Shown: positions 52,190-63,192 of the stretch, in pieces
How the letters are laid out: each line of letters starts with the position of its first letter
Position numbering within the stretch: position 1 is the first letter of the stretch
Assembly: GCF_030604785.1 (NCBI RefSeq)
Contig: NZ_JAUVVF010000012.1
Span: 1-64,000, forward strand
Source of the DNA: Paracoccus sp. (in: a-proteobacteria)
Lineage (GTDB): Bacteria > Pseudomonadota > Alphaproteobacteria > Rhodobacterales > Rhodobacteraceae
Length of the DNA: 64,000 nucleotides
Reading direction: 5' to 3'
Translations under genes and position numbers: made by a program
Notes under the pieces: generated by a model
What the model saw: the letters and a program-made list of their open reading frames with translations, nothing else
Told to the model about the DNA's origin: nothing
The model's database searches: none

Positions 52190-52944
52190 GCGCGCCGATC
52201 CTGTCCGTCCGGGGCCTTGAACGGCGCTATGGCGCGCGGATCGGCTGCACCGGCGTCGGCTTCGACCTGTGGCCGGGCGAGGTCCTGGGCATGGTCGGGG
52301 AAAGCGGTTCGGGCAAGTCCACGCTGCTGTCCTGTCTGGCCGGGCATCAGCGCCCCGATGCGGGCAGCGTCACCTATGACGGGCGCGACGTGCTGGCCAT
52401 GCCCGAGACCGAAAGACGGCGGCTGGCCCGCACCGAATGGGCCTATGTCCATCAGCATGCCCGCGAGGGGCTGCGGATGGGCGTCAGCGCAGGCGCGAAT
52501 GTGGGCGAACGGCTGATGGCCACGGGCGCGCGCCATTACGGGCGGATCCGCGCGCAGGCCATCGACTGGCTGGACCGGGTCGAGATCGACGAGACCCGGA
52601 TCGACGACCGTCCCACCGCCTTTTCCGGGGGCATGCAGCAGCGGCTTCAGATCGCGCGCAATCTGGTGACGGGGCCGCGCCTGGTCTTCATGGACGAGCC
52701 GACGGGCGGGCTGGATGTCAGCGTGCAGGCGCGGCTTCTGGACCTGCTGCGCGGCCTCGTGCGCGATATGGGTCTGTCGGTGATCATCGTCACGCACGAT
52801 CTGGCGGTGGTGCGCCTGTTGGCGGACCGGCTGATGGTGATGAAATCGGGCCGGGTGGTGGAACAGGGCCTCACCGATCAGGTGCTGGACGATCCGCAGG
52901 ACGCCTATACGCAGCTTCTTGTCTCATCCGTGCTTCAGGTGTGA
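52186..52944 (+). CDS. phnK: C-P lyase ABC-type ATPase PhnK
   Basis: The 252-residue product is an ABC ATPase with Walker A GESGSGKSTLL, signature FSGGMQQRLQIAR, Walker B LVFMDEPTGGLD and H-loop IVTHDLAVVRLL. PhnK docks on PhnJ in the core complex. The Q-loop region reads AYVHQHAREGLRMGVSAGANVGERLMA, characteristic of PhnK. Start overlaps phnJ by 4 bases. Confidence 0.95.
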   Translation: MSAPILSVRGLERRYGARIGCTGVGFDLWPGEVLGMVGESGSGKSTLLSCLAGHQRPDAGSVTYDGRDVLAMPETERRRLARTEWAYVHQHAREGLRMGVSAGANVGERLMATGARHYGRIRAQAIDWLDRVEIDETRIDDRPTAFSGGMQQRLQIARNLVTGPRLVFMDEPTGGLDVSVQARLLDLLRGLVRDMGLSVIIVTHDLAVVRLLADRLMVMKSGRVVEQGLTDQVLDDPQDAYTQLLVSSVLQV

Positions 52945-52947
52945 ACC

Positions 52948-53631
52948 ATGATCAGCGTCGAGAACCTCTCCAAATCCTTCACGCTGCACAATCAGGGCGG
53001 CACCGTGATCCCGGTGATGGCGGGCGCGTCGCTGCATGTGGGGCCGGGCGAATGCGTGGGGCTGGTCGGCCAGTCAGGCGCGGGCAAGTCCACGCTGATG
53101 CGGATGATCCAGGGCAATTACCTTGCGGGCGCGGGCAGCATCCGCATCGCCGGAACCGAACTGGTCGGCGCCGAGCCCCGCGCCATCACCCGCCTGCGCC
53201 GCGAGACGCTTGGCCATGTCAGCCAGTTCCTGCGCGTCCTGCCGCGCGTTCCCGCCGTCGATGTCGTGGCCGAACCCCTACGCGCGCTTGGCTCCCCCGA
53301 AGCCGAGGCCCGCGCCCGGGCCGAATGCATGCTGTGGCGGCTGAACATCCCGCGCGGGCTGTGGTCCCTGTCGCCCACGACCTTTTCGGGGGGCGAGCAG
53401 CAGCGCGTCAACATCGCGCGCGGTTTCGTCCATCCCTTCCCGTGCCTGCTGCTGGATGAACCGACGGCCAGCCTCGACGCGCAGAACCGCGAGGTCGTGC
53501 TGACCCTGATCGAGGAAGCCAAGGCCCGCGGCGCCGCGATCCTGGGGATCTTTCACGACGCGCCCGCGCGCGACAGGGTCTGCGACCGGCTTGTTGACGT
53601 GACCGCCTTCACGCCGGGACGCGCGGCATGA
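52948..53631 (+). CDS. phnL: C-P lyase ABC-type ATPase PhnL
   Basis: The 227-residue product has Walker [12 protein letters not shown], signature FSGGEQQRVNIARGF and Walker B LLLDEPTASLD. GHVSQFLRVLPRVPAVDVVAEPL is the PhnL form of the Q-loop. PhnK and PhnL act in the lyase complex rather than in transport. It lies 3 bases after phnK and overlaps phnN by 4. Confidence 0.95.
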   Translation: MISVENLSKSFTLHNQGGTVIPVMAGASLHVGPGECVGLVGQSGAGKSTLMRMIQGNYLAGAGSIRIAGTELVGAEPRAITRLRRETLGHVSQFLRVLPRVPAVDVVAEPLRALGSPEAEARARAECMLWRLNIPRGLWSLSPTTFSGGEQQRVNIARGFVHPFPCLLLDEPTASLDAQNREVVLTLIEEAKARGAAILGIFHDAPARDRVCDRLVDVTAFTPGRAA

Positions 53632-54158
53632 TCGTCGCGGTGGTGGGCCCATCGGGCGCGGGCAAGGACCGGCTGATCGGCGGCGCGCTGGCGCTGCGGC
53701 CCGACCTGCGGCTGGCGCGCCGCGTCATCACCCGCCCGACCGAGGCCGGGGGCGAGGATTTCGAGGGCGTCGCGCCCGAGGAATTCGCCGCCATGCGCCG
53801 CGCAGGCCGCTTCGCGCTGGACTGGCAGGCGCATGGGCTGGCTTACGGCATCCCCCGCGATCGGCTCGCCGGGCCGGGGCCGGTCATCTTCAACGGCAGC
53901 CGTGCGGCCCTGCCGCAGGCCGTGGCGCGCCTGCCTGGCCTGCGCGTGGTCCTGATCACCGCGCCCGAGGCGCTGCTTGCGCGGCGTCTGGCCCTGCGCG
54001 GGCGCGAGGATGCCGCCGACATCGCGCAGCGCCTTGCGCGGGCAGGCTTTGCCATGCCGCCCGGCATCCCCCATCTCACGGTGATGAACGATGCCGATCC
54101 AGAAACCGGCGTTGCGCGGCTACTCGACGCGCTTCAGCCTGCCAGGGCCGCGCGGTGA
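53628..54158 (+). CDS. phnN: Ribose 1,5-bisphosphate phosphokinase PhnN
   Basis: PhnN phosphorylates ribose 1,5-bisphosphate to PRPP, the last step of the pathway. The 176-residue guanylate-kinase-like product has Walker A GPSGAGKDRL, ARRVITRPTEAGGEDFEGV and FALDWQAHGLAYGIP. The gene overlaps the DUF1045 gene on the other strand by 25 bases. Confidence 0.94.
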   Translation: MIVAVVGPSGAGKDRLIGGALALRPDLRLARRVITRPTEAGGEDFEGVAPEEFAAMRRAGRFALDWQAHGLAYGIPRDRLAGPGPVIFNGSRAALPQAVARLPGLRVVLITAPEALLARRLALRGREDAADIAQRLARAGFAMPPGIPHLTVMNDADPETGVARLLDALQPARAAR

Positions 54159-54817
54159 CGCAGATGGAAGCGCCCCGCGTGATCCTCAGCCACAAGGCAC
54201 AGATCCTCGATGGCAAAGGTGCGTGGCAGGGCCGGCGCCAGCCAGTCCGACAGGGCCGGGAAGACCGCCCTGCCCTCGCCCGGCTGAAGCTGATCGGTCA
54301 GCGTCAGGTGAAAGCGGAACTCCTCCATCACGAAGGGATAGCCCCACCGGTCCAGCAGTTCGCGCTGGCGGGGGCTCAGCGTCTCGGGTCGGCGGCGGGA
54401 GATCTCGGCCTCATTCAGCGGCAGGCGCAGCGGGTCGGTCGCGCGGATCACGGCCTCACCCAGGGCGTGCAGGCCGTCGTCGCAGCCCTCGGGCAGCAGC
54501 GCCAGAAAGCCGTGCAGATCGGTCAGAACCAGTGCCCCGCAATGCACCGGCGCCAGCGATGCGGCGCAATCCTCGACAGCCTCGATCAGCCGGGCCTCGT
54601 CGCAGGCGGGGCGGAAGGGTGCGCGGATCGTGCCGTGAAAGCCGTATTTGCGCGGCGCCAGCGTCAGCTCGGTCAGGGGGCGCGGCAGGCCCGGCAGATC
54701 GGGCTGCGCCACGGCGCGCCCCGCCTGCATGTCCCAGCCCAGCCATGCCGCGCAGGCATCGGCGAATTCCCCCGCGCGCGGGGCGTAGTAGATGGCATAT
54801 CGTGCGAATTCGGTCAT
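54134..54817 (-). CDS. DUF1045 phosphonate-operon protein, putative 2H phosphoesterase
   Basis: The 227-residue product is of the DUF1045 group found only near C-P lyase genes. It has two H-x-T/S-type motifs: YGFHGTIRAPF (about residue 59) and FRFHLTLTD (about 172), which is the signature of 2H cyclic phosphodiesterases. C-P lyase produces 5-phosphoribosyl 1,2-cyclic phosphate, normally opened by PhnP, which is not visible here. The protein is therefore a good candidate to open that ring; this is inference. It is convergent with phnN and divergent from phnM. Confidence 0.88.
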   Translation of the reverse strand: MTEFARYAIYYAPRAGEFADACAAWLGWDMQAGRAVAQPDLPGLPRPLTELTLAPRKYGFHGTIRAPFRPACDEARLIEAVEDCAASLAPVHCGALVLTDLHGFLALLPEGCDDGLHALGEAVIRATDPLRLPLNEAEISRRRPETLSPRQRELLDRWGYPFVMEEFRFHLTLTDQLQPGEGRAVFPALSDWLAPALPRTFAIEDLCLVAEDHAGRFHLRHRAALAG

Positions 54818-54841
54818 GATGGCCCGCCTTAACCCCGGATC

Positions 54842-54859
54842 GTCACATCCCTGTGACAG
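54842..54859 (-). promoter_or_regulatory. Candidate Pho box / palindrome between the DUF1045 gene and phnM
   Basis: On the minus strand: CTGTCAC-AGGG-ATGTGAC, two 7-base units 11 bases apart, 25 bases before the DUF1045 start. The same bases form a perfect inverted repeat GTCACA-TCCC-TGTGAC. It could serve the DUF1045 gene, phnM or both. Confidence 0.45.
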
Positions 54860-54911
54860 AGTTCTGCCAATTCACCCCCTTCGACACCCAGCCTCAAGAC
54901 CGGAAATCGAC

Positions 54912-56066
54912 ATGACCGACACGATCCTTGCCAATGCCCTTCTGGTCCTGCCGGATGAAAGCTTCCACGGCCATCTTGTCCTGCGCGAGGGGCGGATCGC
55001 CGCCATCGGACGCGGCCGTGACATTCCGCACGGGGCGGTGGATTGCGACGGCGATCTGGTCATGCCCGGCCTGATCGAGCTGCACACCGACAATCTGGAA
55101 CGCCATATCGAGCCCCGCCCCCGCGTGGACTGGCCCCATCAGGCCGCCATCATCGCCCATGACGCCGAATTGTGCAGCGTTGGCATCACGACGGTGTTCG
55201 ACGCGCTGCGGGTGGGGTCGGTCATCACCTCGAACAATGCGGGCTACGGCGAATATGCCCGCGCCCTCGCCGACGAGATCCTTGACCTGCGCGCCCGCGC
55301 CGCGCTGCGGATCAGCCATTTCCTGCATCTGCGCGCCGAGATCTGTTCCCAGACGCTGATCGAGGAAATGGCCAAGTTCGGTCCGCTGGACCGGGTCGGC
55401 ATCGTCAGCCTGATGGACCACACGCCCGGCCAGCGCCAGTTCCGCGATGTCAGCAAGCTGCGCGATTACGTCATCGGCAAGGCGGGCCTGTCCGAGGCCG
55501 AATTCGCCGAGCATGTCGCCGAACAGCAGGCCCTGCGCGACCGCGTGGGCGAGGCGCACGAGGCCGCCGCCGTGGCCGAGGCGCGCCGTTATGGCGCGGT
55601 CCTGGCCAGCCATGACGACACGACCGATGACCAGGTCGCCGTCAGCGCCCGCCACGGCTGCCATTTCGCCGAATTCCCCACCACGCTGGAAGCCGCCCGC
55701 GCCTGCCACAACCATGGCATCAAGGTGATGATGGGTGCGCCGAACCTGATCCGGGGCGGATCGCATAGCGGCAACATCGCCGCCAGCGTGCTGGCCGAGG
55801 CGGATCTTCTGGACATCGTGTCGTCCGATTACGTGCCGTCGGCGTTGCTGTCGGCGGCGCTGATGCTGGGCGATCTCTGGGGCGATCTGGCGCGCGGGAT
55901 CGGCACGGTCACGCATGCGCCCGCCGATGCGGTGGACCTGCATGACCGGGGCCGTCTGGCCGTAGGCGCGCGCGCCGACGTGATCCGCGTGACCCGCATC
56001 TCGGGCAGCGGCATCAATACGGGCGCGGTGCGCGGGGTCTGGGTGCAGGGGCGGCGCGTCGGCTGA
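54912..56066 (+). CDS. phnM: RPnTP hydrolase PhnM
   Basis: PhnM removes pyrophosphate from the ribose-triphosphate phosphonate before PhnJ acts. The 384-residue amidohydrolase-type product has VMPGLIELHTDNLERHIEPRP (metal-binding), a central ASHDDTTDDQVA and a C-terminal PADAVDLHDRGRLAVGARADVI. It is separated from phnN by the DUF1045 gene and has its own upstream region. Confidence 0.95.
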   Translation: MTDTILANALLVLPDESFHGHLVLREGRIAAIGRGRDIPHGAVDCDGDLVMPGLIELHTDNLERHIEPRPRVDWPHQAAIIAHDAELCSVGITTVFDALRVGSVITSNNAGYGEYARALADEILDLRARAALRISHFLHLRAEICSQTLIEEMAKFGPLDRVGIVSLMDHTPGQRQFRDVSKLRDYVIGKAGLSEAEFAEHVAEQQALRDRVGEAHEAAAVAEARRYGAVLASHDDTTDDQVAVSARHGCHFAEFPTTLEAARACHNHGIKVMMGAPNLIRGGSHSGNIAASVLAEADLLDIVSSDYVPSALLSAALMLGDLWGDLARGIGTVTHAPADAVDLHDRGRLAVGARADVIRVTRISGSGINTGAVRGVWVQGRRVG

Positions 56067-56097
56067 CGCGCCCCCGGCAGGCGGCCCTTGCGAGCCG

Positions 56098-58118
<2,021 letters not shown>

Positions 58119-58249
58119 GGATAACCTCTCAATTCAGCGGCAGGGGGGGTTGTCCGGCTGCCGTTTTCGCATTTGATCTTGATCTGGGGATGCGTTGCAA
58201 GAAATCCACGCTCTCGTGTTGTGAACAGATCGTGACTTTTGTTGCAGAA

Positions 58250-58272
58250 CGGGCGGGGAAAGTCCCCGCCCG
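58250..58272. terminator. Hairpin after hflC
   Basis: CGGGCGGGG-AAAGT-CCCCGCCCG, a perfect 9-bp stem 16 bases past the hflC stop, without a clear T tract. Possible terminator or processing site between hflC and degP. Confidence 0.6.
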
Positions 58273-58287
58273 CATCCGGTGTCATGA

Positions 58288-59502
58288 TCAGTTCGCGGGC
58301 GCCGTGCCCGGCTCGGGCTCGATCGCGGCGGGCGCATCCACCGGGGCCTCTGCCGGGGCTTCCGCCGGGGCCTCTGCCGGCGCGCCGACCGCACCCTCGC
58401 CCTCTTCGGGCATGATGATCTCGGACGGGTCCTGCGGCGGGGTCGTCAGGCTTTCCGGCACGGGCGTCAGGCGGACGCCGGCCGATTCCCCAAGCGGATT
58501 GCCATCGCGGTCAGTGACGACGGGCTCGACCAGATCGTCCTCTTCGCTGGCCTCGCTTTCATAGCTGCGCCATTCTGCGGCCGAATTGCCCGGCGGCACG
58601 GGGGCCGAGGGCGGGTTGGCCTGATCCGCGCCGTCATTCAGCAGGTAGCTGAAGAACTCGCCCTCGGGCGACAGGACCATCGAGGCGCCGGTGCCGATCA
58701 TCGCCCGCTCATAAGCGGTCATCGAGCGGGTGAAGGCGAAGAACTCGGGGTCGCGGCCGAAGGCATCGGCATAGATCGCGTTCCGCTGCGCGTCGGCTTC
58801 GCCTCGGATGATCTCGGCGCGGCGCCGCGCTTCCGAGGTCAATTCGACCACGGTCCGGTCGGCGGCGGCGCGGACGCGCTGCGCGGCCTCGCCACCACGG
58901 GCGATCTCGTCGGCGGCCTCGCGTTCGCGTTCGGCCCGCATCCGGGCATAGGTCGCGTTCAGGTTCTGCTCGGGCAGGTCGGTGCGGGTCAGGCGGACGT
59001 CGATGATCTCGATCCCCAGCCCGGCCGAGTTGTTGCGCGCCTCGTTGCGGATCTGGTTCATCAGCACCGTCCGGTCATCCGACAGAACTGCGGTCGAGGG
59101 AACCGAGCCCAGCACCTCGCGGATGGCGGCGCTGACGATGGGTTCCAGCCGCGACATTGCAGCCTGGATGCCGCCCGTGCCCACGGCCTGACGGAAACGC
59201 ACCGGATCGGTGATGCGCCAGCGCGCGAAGGCGTCCACGACCAGACGGCGATCGTCCAGCGGCGTGACCTCCAGCGGGCTGGTCGGCAGGCCCAGGATGC
59301 GCGCGTCATATTTCACCACGTTGTCGAGGAACGGCACGCGGAAGTTCAGCCCCGGCACTTCCTGCACGTCGACGACACGGCCCAGACGCAGCACCAGCGC
59401 CTTTTCGCGCTCGTCCACGATATAGAGCGACGAGGCCGCCACCACGGCCGCAACAAAGACCGCCGGAAGCGCGATCGTGGTCAGCGAGATTCTGCGGGCC
59501 AT
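58288..59502 (-). CDS. hflC: FtsH regulator HflC with repetitive C-terminal tail
   Basis: The 404-residue product has an N-terminal membrane helix and SPFH/band-7 domain (DEREKALVLRLGRV, NATYARMRAEREREAADEI coiled coil), then a C-terminal tail of about 100 residues rich in E, P and A with an AEAP repeat. HflK/HflC form a periplasmic cage around FtsH and control membrane protein degradation. E. coli HflC is 334 residues, so the tail is an extension. Its ATG shares a base with the hflK stop. Confidence 0.93.
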   Translation of the reverse strand: MARRISLTTIALPAVFVAAVVAASSLYIVDEREKALVLRLGRVVDVQEVPGLNFRVPFLDNVVKYDARILGLPTSPLEVTPLDDRRLVVDAFARWRITDPVRFRQAVGTGGIQAAMSRLEPIVSAAIREVLGSVPSTAVLSDDRTVLMNQIRNEARNNSAGLGIEIIDVRLTRTDLPEQNLNATYARMRAEREREAADEIARGGEAAQRVRAAADRTVVELTSEARRRAEIIRGEADAQRNAIYADAFGRDPEFFAFTRSMTAYERAMIGTGASMVLSPEGEFFSYLLNDGADQANPPSAPVPPGNSAAEWRSYESEASEEDDLVEPVVTDRDGNPLGESAGVRLTPVPESLTTPPQDPSEIIMPEEGEGAVGAPAEAPAEAPAEAPVDAPAAIEPEPGTAPAN

Positions 59503-60770
59503 CAGTTCGTCCCTCCGGTGGTCGTGGCGCCTGTGGCGGGCTGCGCGCCGGTCAGGCCGGATTGCGCCTGGCCGGGCTGGGTGCGATTCTGCTGCGGCGG
59601 CACGGCGCCGCCCCGCAGCTGGTCAAGCGGCAGATAGGGCACCACGCCCGATCCTGCCGCGCCCTCGCCCAGGATGATCTTCTGCACGTCGGCCAGAACC
59701 TGCTCCATCGTCTCCAGATACATCCGGCGACGGGTCACGTCGGGCGCCCTGACATATTCCTCATAGATCGAGTTGAACCGCGAGGCCTCACCCTCGGCGG
59801 TGTTGACCGCCTCGGCGCGATAGGCCTCGGCCTGTTCCAGGATCTGCGCGGCGTTACCGCGGCCCTGCGCCAGAACGCGGTTGGCATAGGCATCGGCCTC
59901 GTTTTCCAGCCGGTCGCGTTCCTGCTGGGCGGCCTGCACCTCGCGGAAGGCGTCGATCACCTCGGCGGGCGGGTCGGCACGGTCAAGGTTGACCCGGACG
60001 ACGTTGATGCCCGACTGGTATTCGTCCAGCGTGCGCTGCACGGCCTCGCGCAGGTCGGTGGCGATGGCGCCCCGGTCGCGGTTGAGGATCGGCGCCAGCT
60101 CGCTGCGCGCGATGATGTCGCGCATGGCCGATTCCGACACCGCGCGGATCGTGTCGGCGGGATCGGCCAGGTTGAACAGGAACATCTGCGGATCGCGGAT
60201 ATTCCAGACGACCTGATACTCCATGTCCACGATGTTCTGGTCGCGGGTCAGCATCAGACCGCTATCCATCGGCCCGGCGCGGCCGGTCCCGATTTCGGTG
60301 ACGCGCTCGTTGGTGACGGGCACCACCTCGGCCCGCATCACGGGCCAGGGGGCAAAGTTCAGACCCTCGGTCCCGACCGAGACGGCGCGGCCGAAAAGGA
60401 ACTCGACCGACAATTCGTTCGTTTGGACCCGATAGAAGCTGGCCGCCGCCCAGAGGCCAAGCGCCACGAGCCCCGCAACCGCCAGCGTCGAGCGGTTCAT
60501 CGAGAAGTTGGGACCGCCCCGGCCTCGGCCCGGACCGGCAGGACCACCGCCCCCGCCGCCGCCCATCAGGACGCGCAGGCGTTCCTGGCCCTTCTTCATC
60601 AGGTCCTCGATTTCCGGCATCTGCTGGTCGCCCCGGCCCGGTTTCTGACCGTTCGGCGGCTGCTGGTTGCCCCATGGCCGCCCGGCCGGTGGACGCCTGT
60701 CGCGATCATCGTCGTCCCGGCCGCCGCCATTTCCGCCACCGCCTCCGCCCCAGGGCCCCTGATTTGCCAT
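59502..60770 (-). CDS. hflK: FtsH regulator HflK
   Basis: The 422-residue product begins with a glycine-rich cytoplasmic segment (WGGGGGGNGGGRDDDDRDRRPP), a membrane helix at about 95-112, and the HflK-type SPFH domain (QTNELSVEFLFGRAVSVGTEGLNF, RADPPAEVIDAFREVQAAQQ) with a Q/G/T-rich tail. Partner of HflC; the two genes overlap by one base. CGGATGGCAAATC start with AGGTCTGC upstream. Confidence 0.93.
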   Translation of the reverse strand: MANQGPWGGGGGGNGGGRDDDDRDRRPPAGRPWGNQQPPNGQKPGRGDQQMPEIEDLMKKGQERLRVLMGGGGGGGPAGPGRGRGGPNFSMNRSTLAVAGLVALGLWAAASFYRVQTNELSVEFLFGRAVSVGTEGLNFAPWPVMRAEVVPVTNERVTEIGTGRAGPMDSGLMLTRDQNIVDMEYQVVWNIRDPQMFLFNLADPADTIRAVSESAMRDIIARSELAPILNRDRGAIATDLREAVQRTLDEYQSGINVVRVNLDRADPPAEVIDAFREVQAAQQERDRLENEADAYANRVLAQGRGNAAQILEQAEAYRAEAVNTAEGEASRFNSIYEEYVRAPDVTRRRMYLETMEQVLADVQKIILGEGAAGSGVVPYLPLDQLRGGAVPPQQNRTQPGQAQSGLTGAQPATGATTTGGTN

Positions 60771-60895
60771 CCGCAGACCTTCTTTCCTTGGAATTTCCGT
60801 TGTCTGAAAACTGGGGAACGGGGCCGGAATGTCAACCCTCGCAGCCCCGTGACGGCCCCCCGCCGATGCGGCAGAGGGCCGCGCACACGCGATCG

Positions 60896-62275
60896 TCAGC
60901 CCTGAAGCCCTGCATGGCGCCGCGCGGGCGCGCGCATCGTCACCAATTCCTCGGCGGCAGTGGGGTGAACGGCGATGGTCGCATCGAACTGCGCCTTGGT
61001 CGCGCCCATGCCGATGGGGATGGCGGCCAGCTGGATCATCTCGCCCGCCTCGGGGCCGAAGATGTGGCAACCCAGCACCTTGTCGGTGCCCGGATCGACC
61101 AGCAGTTTCATCATCACCTTGGCATCGCTGCCGGCAAAGGCCGAGCGCATCGGCCGGAACTGCGTCGCATAGACGTCGACCGGTCCCCTGGCGCGCGCCT
61201 CCTCCTCGGTCAGGCCCACGCTGGCGACCTCGTGGGGGCGCAGATAGACGGCGCTGGCGACCAGCGAATGATCCACCTTGCGCGGCTTGGCGCCAAAGAC
61301 CGTGTCGGCAAAGGCATGCCCCTCGCGGATCGCCACCGGCGTCAGGTTCACCCGGTCGGTCACGTCACCCACCGCAAAGATCGAGGGCACGCAGGTCTGC
61401 GACCATTCATCGACCTCGATCGCGCCGTTCGGCTTCAGCCGCACCTCGGTATTCTCGAGCCCTAGCCCCTTGGTGTGGGGTGCCCGGCCGGTGGCGAAGA
61501 AGACCGCGTCAAAGCGGTCCTCGCTGCCATCATCAAAGCGCACCTTCACGCCATCGCCATCGCGCTCCAGCGCGGCGGGGGTCAGGCCAAGCCGCAGATC
61601 GACGCCGATCCGGCTCAACTGCAGCGTCGCCAGATCGCGCGCCTCGCGGTCAAAGCCCCGCAGCACCGCATCGCCTCGATAGACCTGCACGGTCTCGACA
61701 CCCAGACCCGCCAGGATCGTGGCGAATTCGCAGGCGATGAAGCCGCCCCCCACCAGCAGAACCCGGCGCGGCAGCACGTCCATCACGAACAGATCGTCCG
61801 AGACCAGCGCCAGATCCTCGCCCGGGACGCCGATCTTGCTCGGCCGCCCCCCGGCCGCGATCAGGATGTGACGCGCGGTCTTGCGCGTGCCATCAGCCAG
61901 CTCGACCGTATGATGGTCGGCGATCACCGCGCGCTGGTCATGGATCTCGACGCCGGCACGGGTCAGCCCGGCCCGATAGACCAGTTCCAGCCGCGCCAGT
62001 TCCGCATCCAGCTTCGCGCGAAAGACCGGCCAGTCGAATTTGCCCGCCGACGCGTTCTCCCAGCCATAGCCGCGCATCTCTTCGGCCATCAGCCCGGCCT
62101 GCGAGGCAAAGATCATCAGCTTCTTGGGCACGCAGCCGCGGATGACGCAGGTGCCGCCCATGCGGCTCTCTTCGGCCAGACCCACCCGCGCACCATGCTC
62201 CGACGCCGCGATCCGGGCCGCCCGGACCCCGCCCGAGCCGCCCCCGATGACGAAAAGATCATAGTCAAAGGCCAT
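60896..62275 (-). CDS. gor: Glutathione-disulfide reductase
   Basis: The 459-residue flavoprotein has FAD motif GGGSGGVRAARIAA, the redox disulfide in GGTCVIRGCVPKK, NADPH motif VGGGFIACEFA and the C-terminal catalytic HPTAAEE. It reduces oxidised glutathione with NADPH. The ATG at 62275 overlaps the rpiA end by 11 bases; rpiA, which feeds the pentose phosphate pathway, stands next to it. 125 bases separate it from hflK downstream. Confidence 0.94.
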   Translation of the reverse strand: MAFDYDLFVIGGGSGGVRAARIAASEHGARVGLAEESRMGGTCVIRGCVPKKLMIFASQAGLMAEEMRGYGWENASAGKFDWPVFRAKLDAELARLELVYRAGLTRAGVEIHDQRAVIADHHTVELADGTRKTARHILIAAGGRPSKIGVPGEDLALVSDDLFVMDVLPRRVLLVGGGFIACEFATILAGLGVETVQVYRGDAVLRGFDREARDLATLQLSRIGVDLRLGLTPAALERDGDGVKVRFDDGSEDRFDAVFFATGRAPHTKGLGLENTEVRLKPNGAIEVDEWSQTCVPSIFAVGDVTDRVNLTPVAIREGHAFADTVFGAKPRKVDHSLVASAVYLRPHEVASVGLTEEEARARGPVDVYATQFRPMRSAFAGSDAKVMMKLLVDPGTDKVLGCHIFGPEAGEMIQLAAIPIGMGATKAQFDATIAVHPTAAEELVTMRAPARRHAGLQG

Positions 62276-63032
62276 CCCGGTCCCCCTCAGCCGCCAGCAT
62301 GTCGGCGTCGATATCGGCCTCGCGGGCCAGTTCCGCCACGCTGCCATCGGGCCGCCCGATGATCGCCAGATTGCACATGCCAAGAAACAACCCGTGCTCG
62401 ACCACGCCGGGAATGGCCGAAAGGGCACGCGCCAGCGCGACCGGATCGGGGATCTCGCCCAGATGCAGGTCCAGGATCAGGTTGCCCTCATCCGTGATCA
62501 CCGGATCGCTGCCGCGCAGGCGCTGCATCACGTCCCGTCCGCCCAGATCCAGGCCCTCGAGCGCGCGCCGGATCAGCTTGCGCGTGGTCTCGAAGCCGAA
62601 TTCGAGAACCTCGACCGGCAGGGGAAAGGCGCCAAGCGTCTCGACCACCTTGCCCGGATCGGCGATCACGACCATGCGGTCGCTGGCCGCCGCCACGATC
62701 TTCTCGCGCAGATGCGCCGCGCCGCCGCCCTTGATCAGGTGAAGCTGCCCGTCCACCTCGTCGGCCCCGTCGATGGTCAGGTCCAGCCAGCCGATCGCGT
62801 CCAGCGCCTCGATCCGCAGGCCAAGGCTCTCGGCCAGATCGGCCGTCGCCTTCGATGTGGCCGCGCAGCGCAGCCGCAGCCCCTCGGCATCGACCCGCGC
62901 CGCCAGCTCGCGCACCATCACGCTGGCCGTCGAGCCGGTGCCCAGCCCCAGCCGCATCCCGTCCTGCACCAGCGCCACAGCGGCCCGCGCCGCCGCCAGC
63001 TTGGCCGGATCGACCTCTGATACCTGCGCCAT
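62265..63032 (-). CDS. rpiA: Ribose-5-phosphate isomerase A
   Basis: RpiA interconverts ribulose and ribose 5-phosphate. The 255-residue product has GLGTGSTASVMV, the DGADEVD catalytic loop and KGGGAAHLREKIVA. Overlaps gor by 11 bases. Length slightly above the usual 220-235, with the extra residues at the C-terminus. Confidence 0.95.
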   Translation of the reverse strand: MAQVSEVDPAKLAAARAAVALVQDGMRLGLGTGSTASVMVRELAARVDAEGLRLRCAATSKATADLAESLGLRIEALDAIGWLDLTIDGADEVDGQLHLIKGGGAAHLREKIVAAASDRMVVIADPGKVVETLGAFPLPVEVLEFGFETTRKLIRRALEGLDLGGRDVMQRLRGSDPVITDEGNLILDLHLGEIPDPVALARALSAIPGVVEHGLFLGMCNLAIIGRPDGSVAELAREADIDADMLAAEGDRDGL

Positions 63033-63114
63033 GTCCTATCCCCTCTTCTGGACCCGCCACGCTTATAGGCAATGCCCCGCCAAAGTGCGAGACCCGGCCC
63101 GCCCTTTGCCTTGG

Positions 63115-63169
63115 CCAAATATCCTCAGGGGGGAGTCGCGGAACGCGACGGGGGGCGCGAGCGCCCCCC
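63115..63169. repeat. Intergenic double-hairpin element
   Basis: After the segment GGCCAAATATCCTCAGGGGG come two consecutive perfect hairpins: GTCGCG-GAA-CGCGAC (63135-63149) and GGGGGGCGC-GA-GCGCCCCCC (63150-63169). It lies between rpiA and the phoR-like gene, 23 bases past the latter's stop. The design resembles repeated intergenic elements I recall from Rhodobacterales; only one copy is in this window. Confidence 0.5.
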
Positions 63170-63192
63170 TGCCCGGCCTGAACATGGCGCCG

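Noticed and set aside
54091..54819. Plus-strand ORF of 242 codons opposite the DUF1045 gene
   Set aside because: R/P/S-rich shadow; the minus-strand frame has the conserved HxT motifs.
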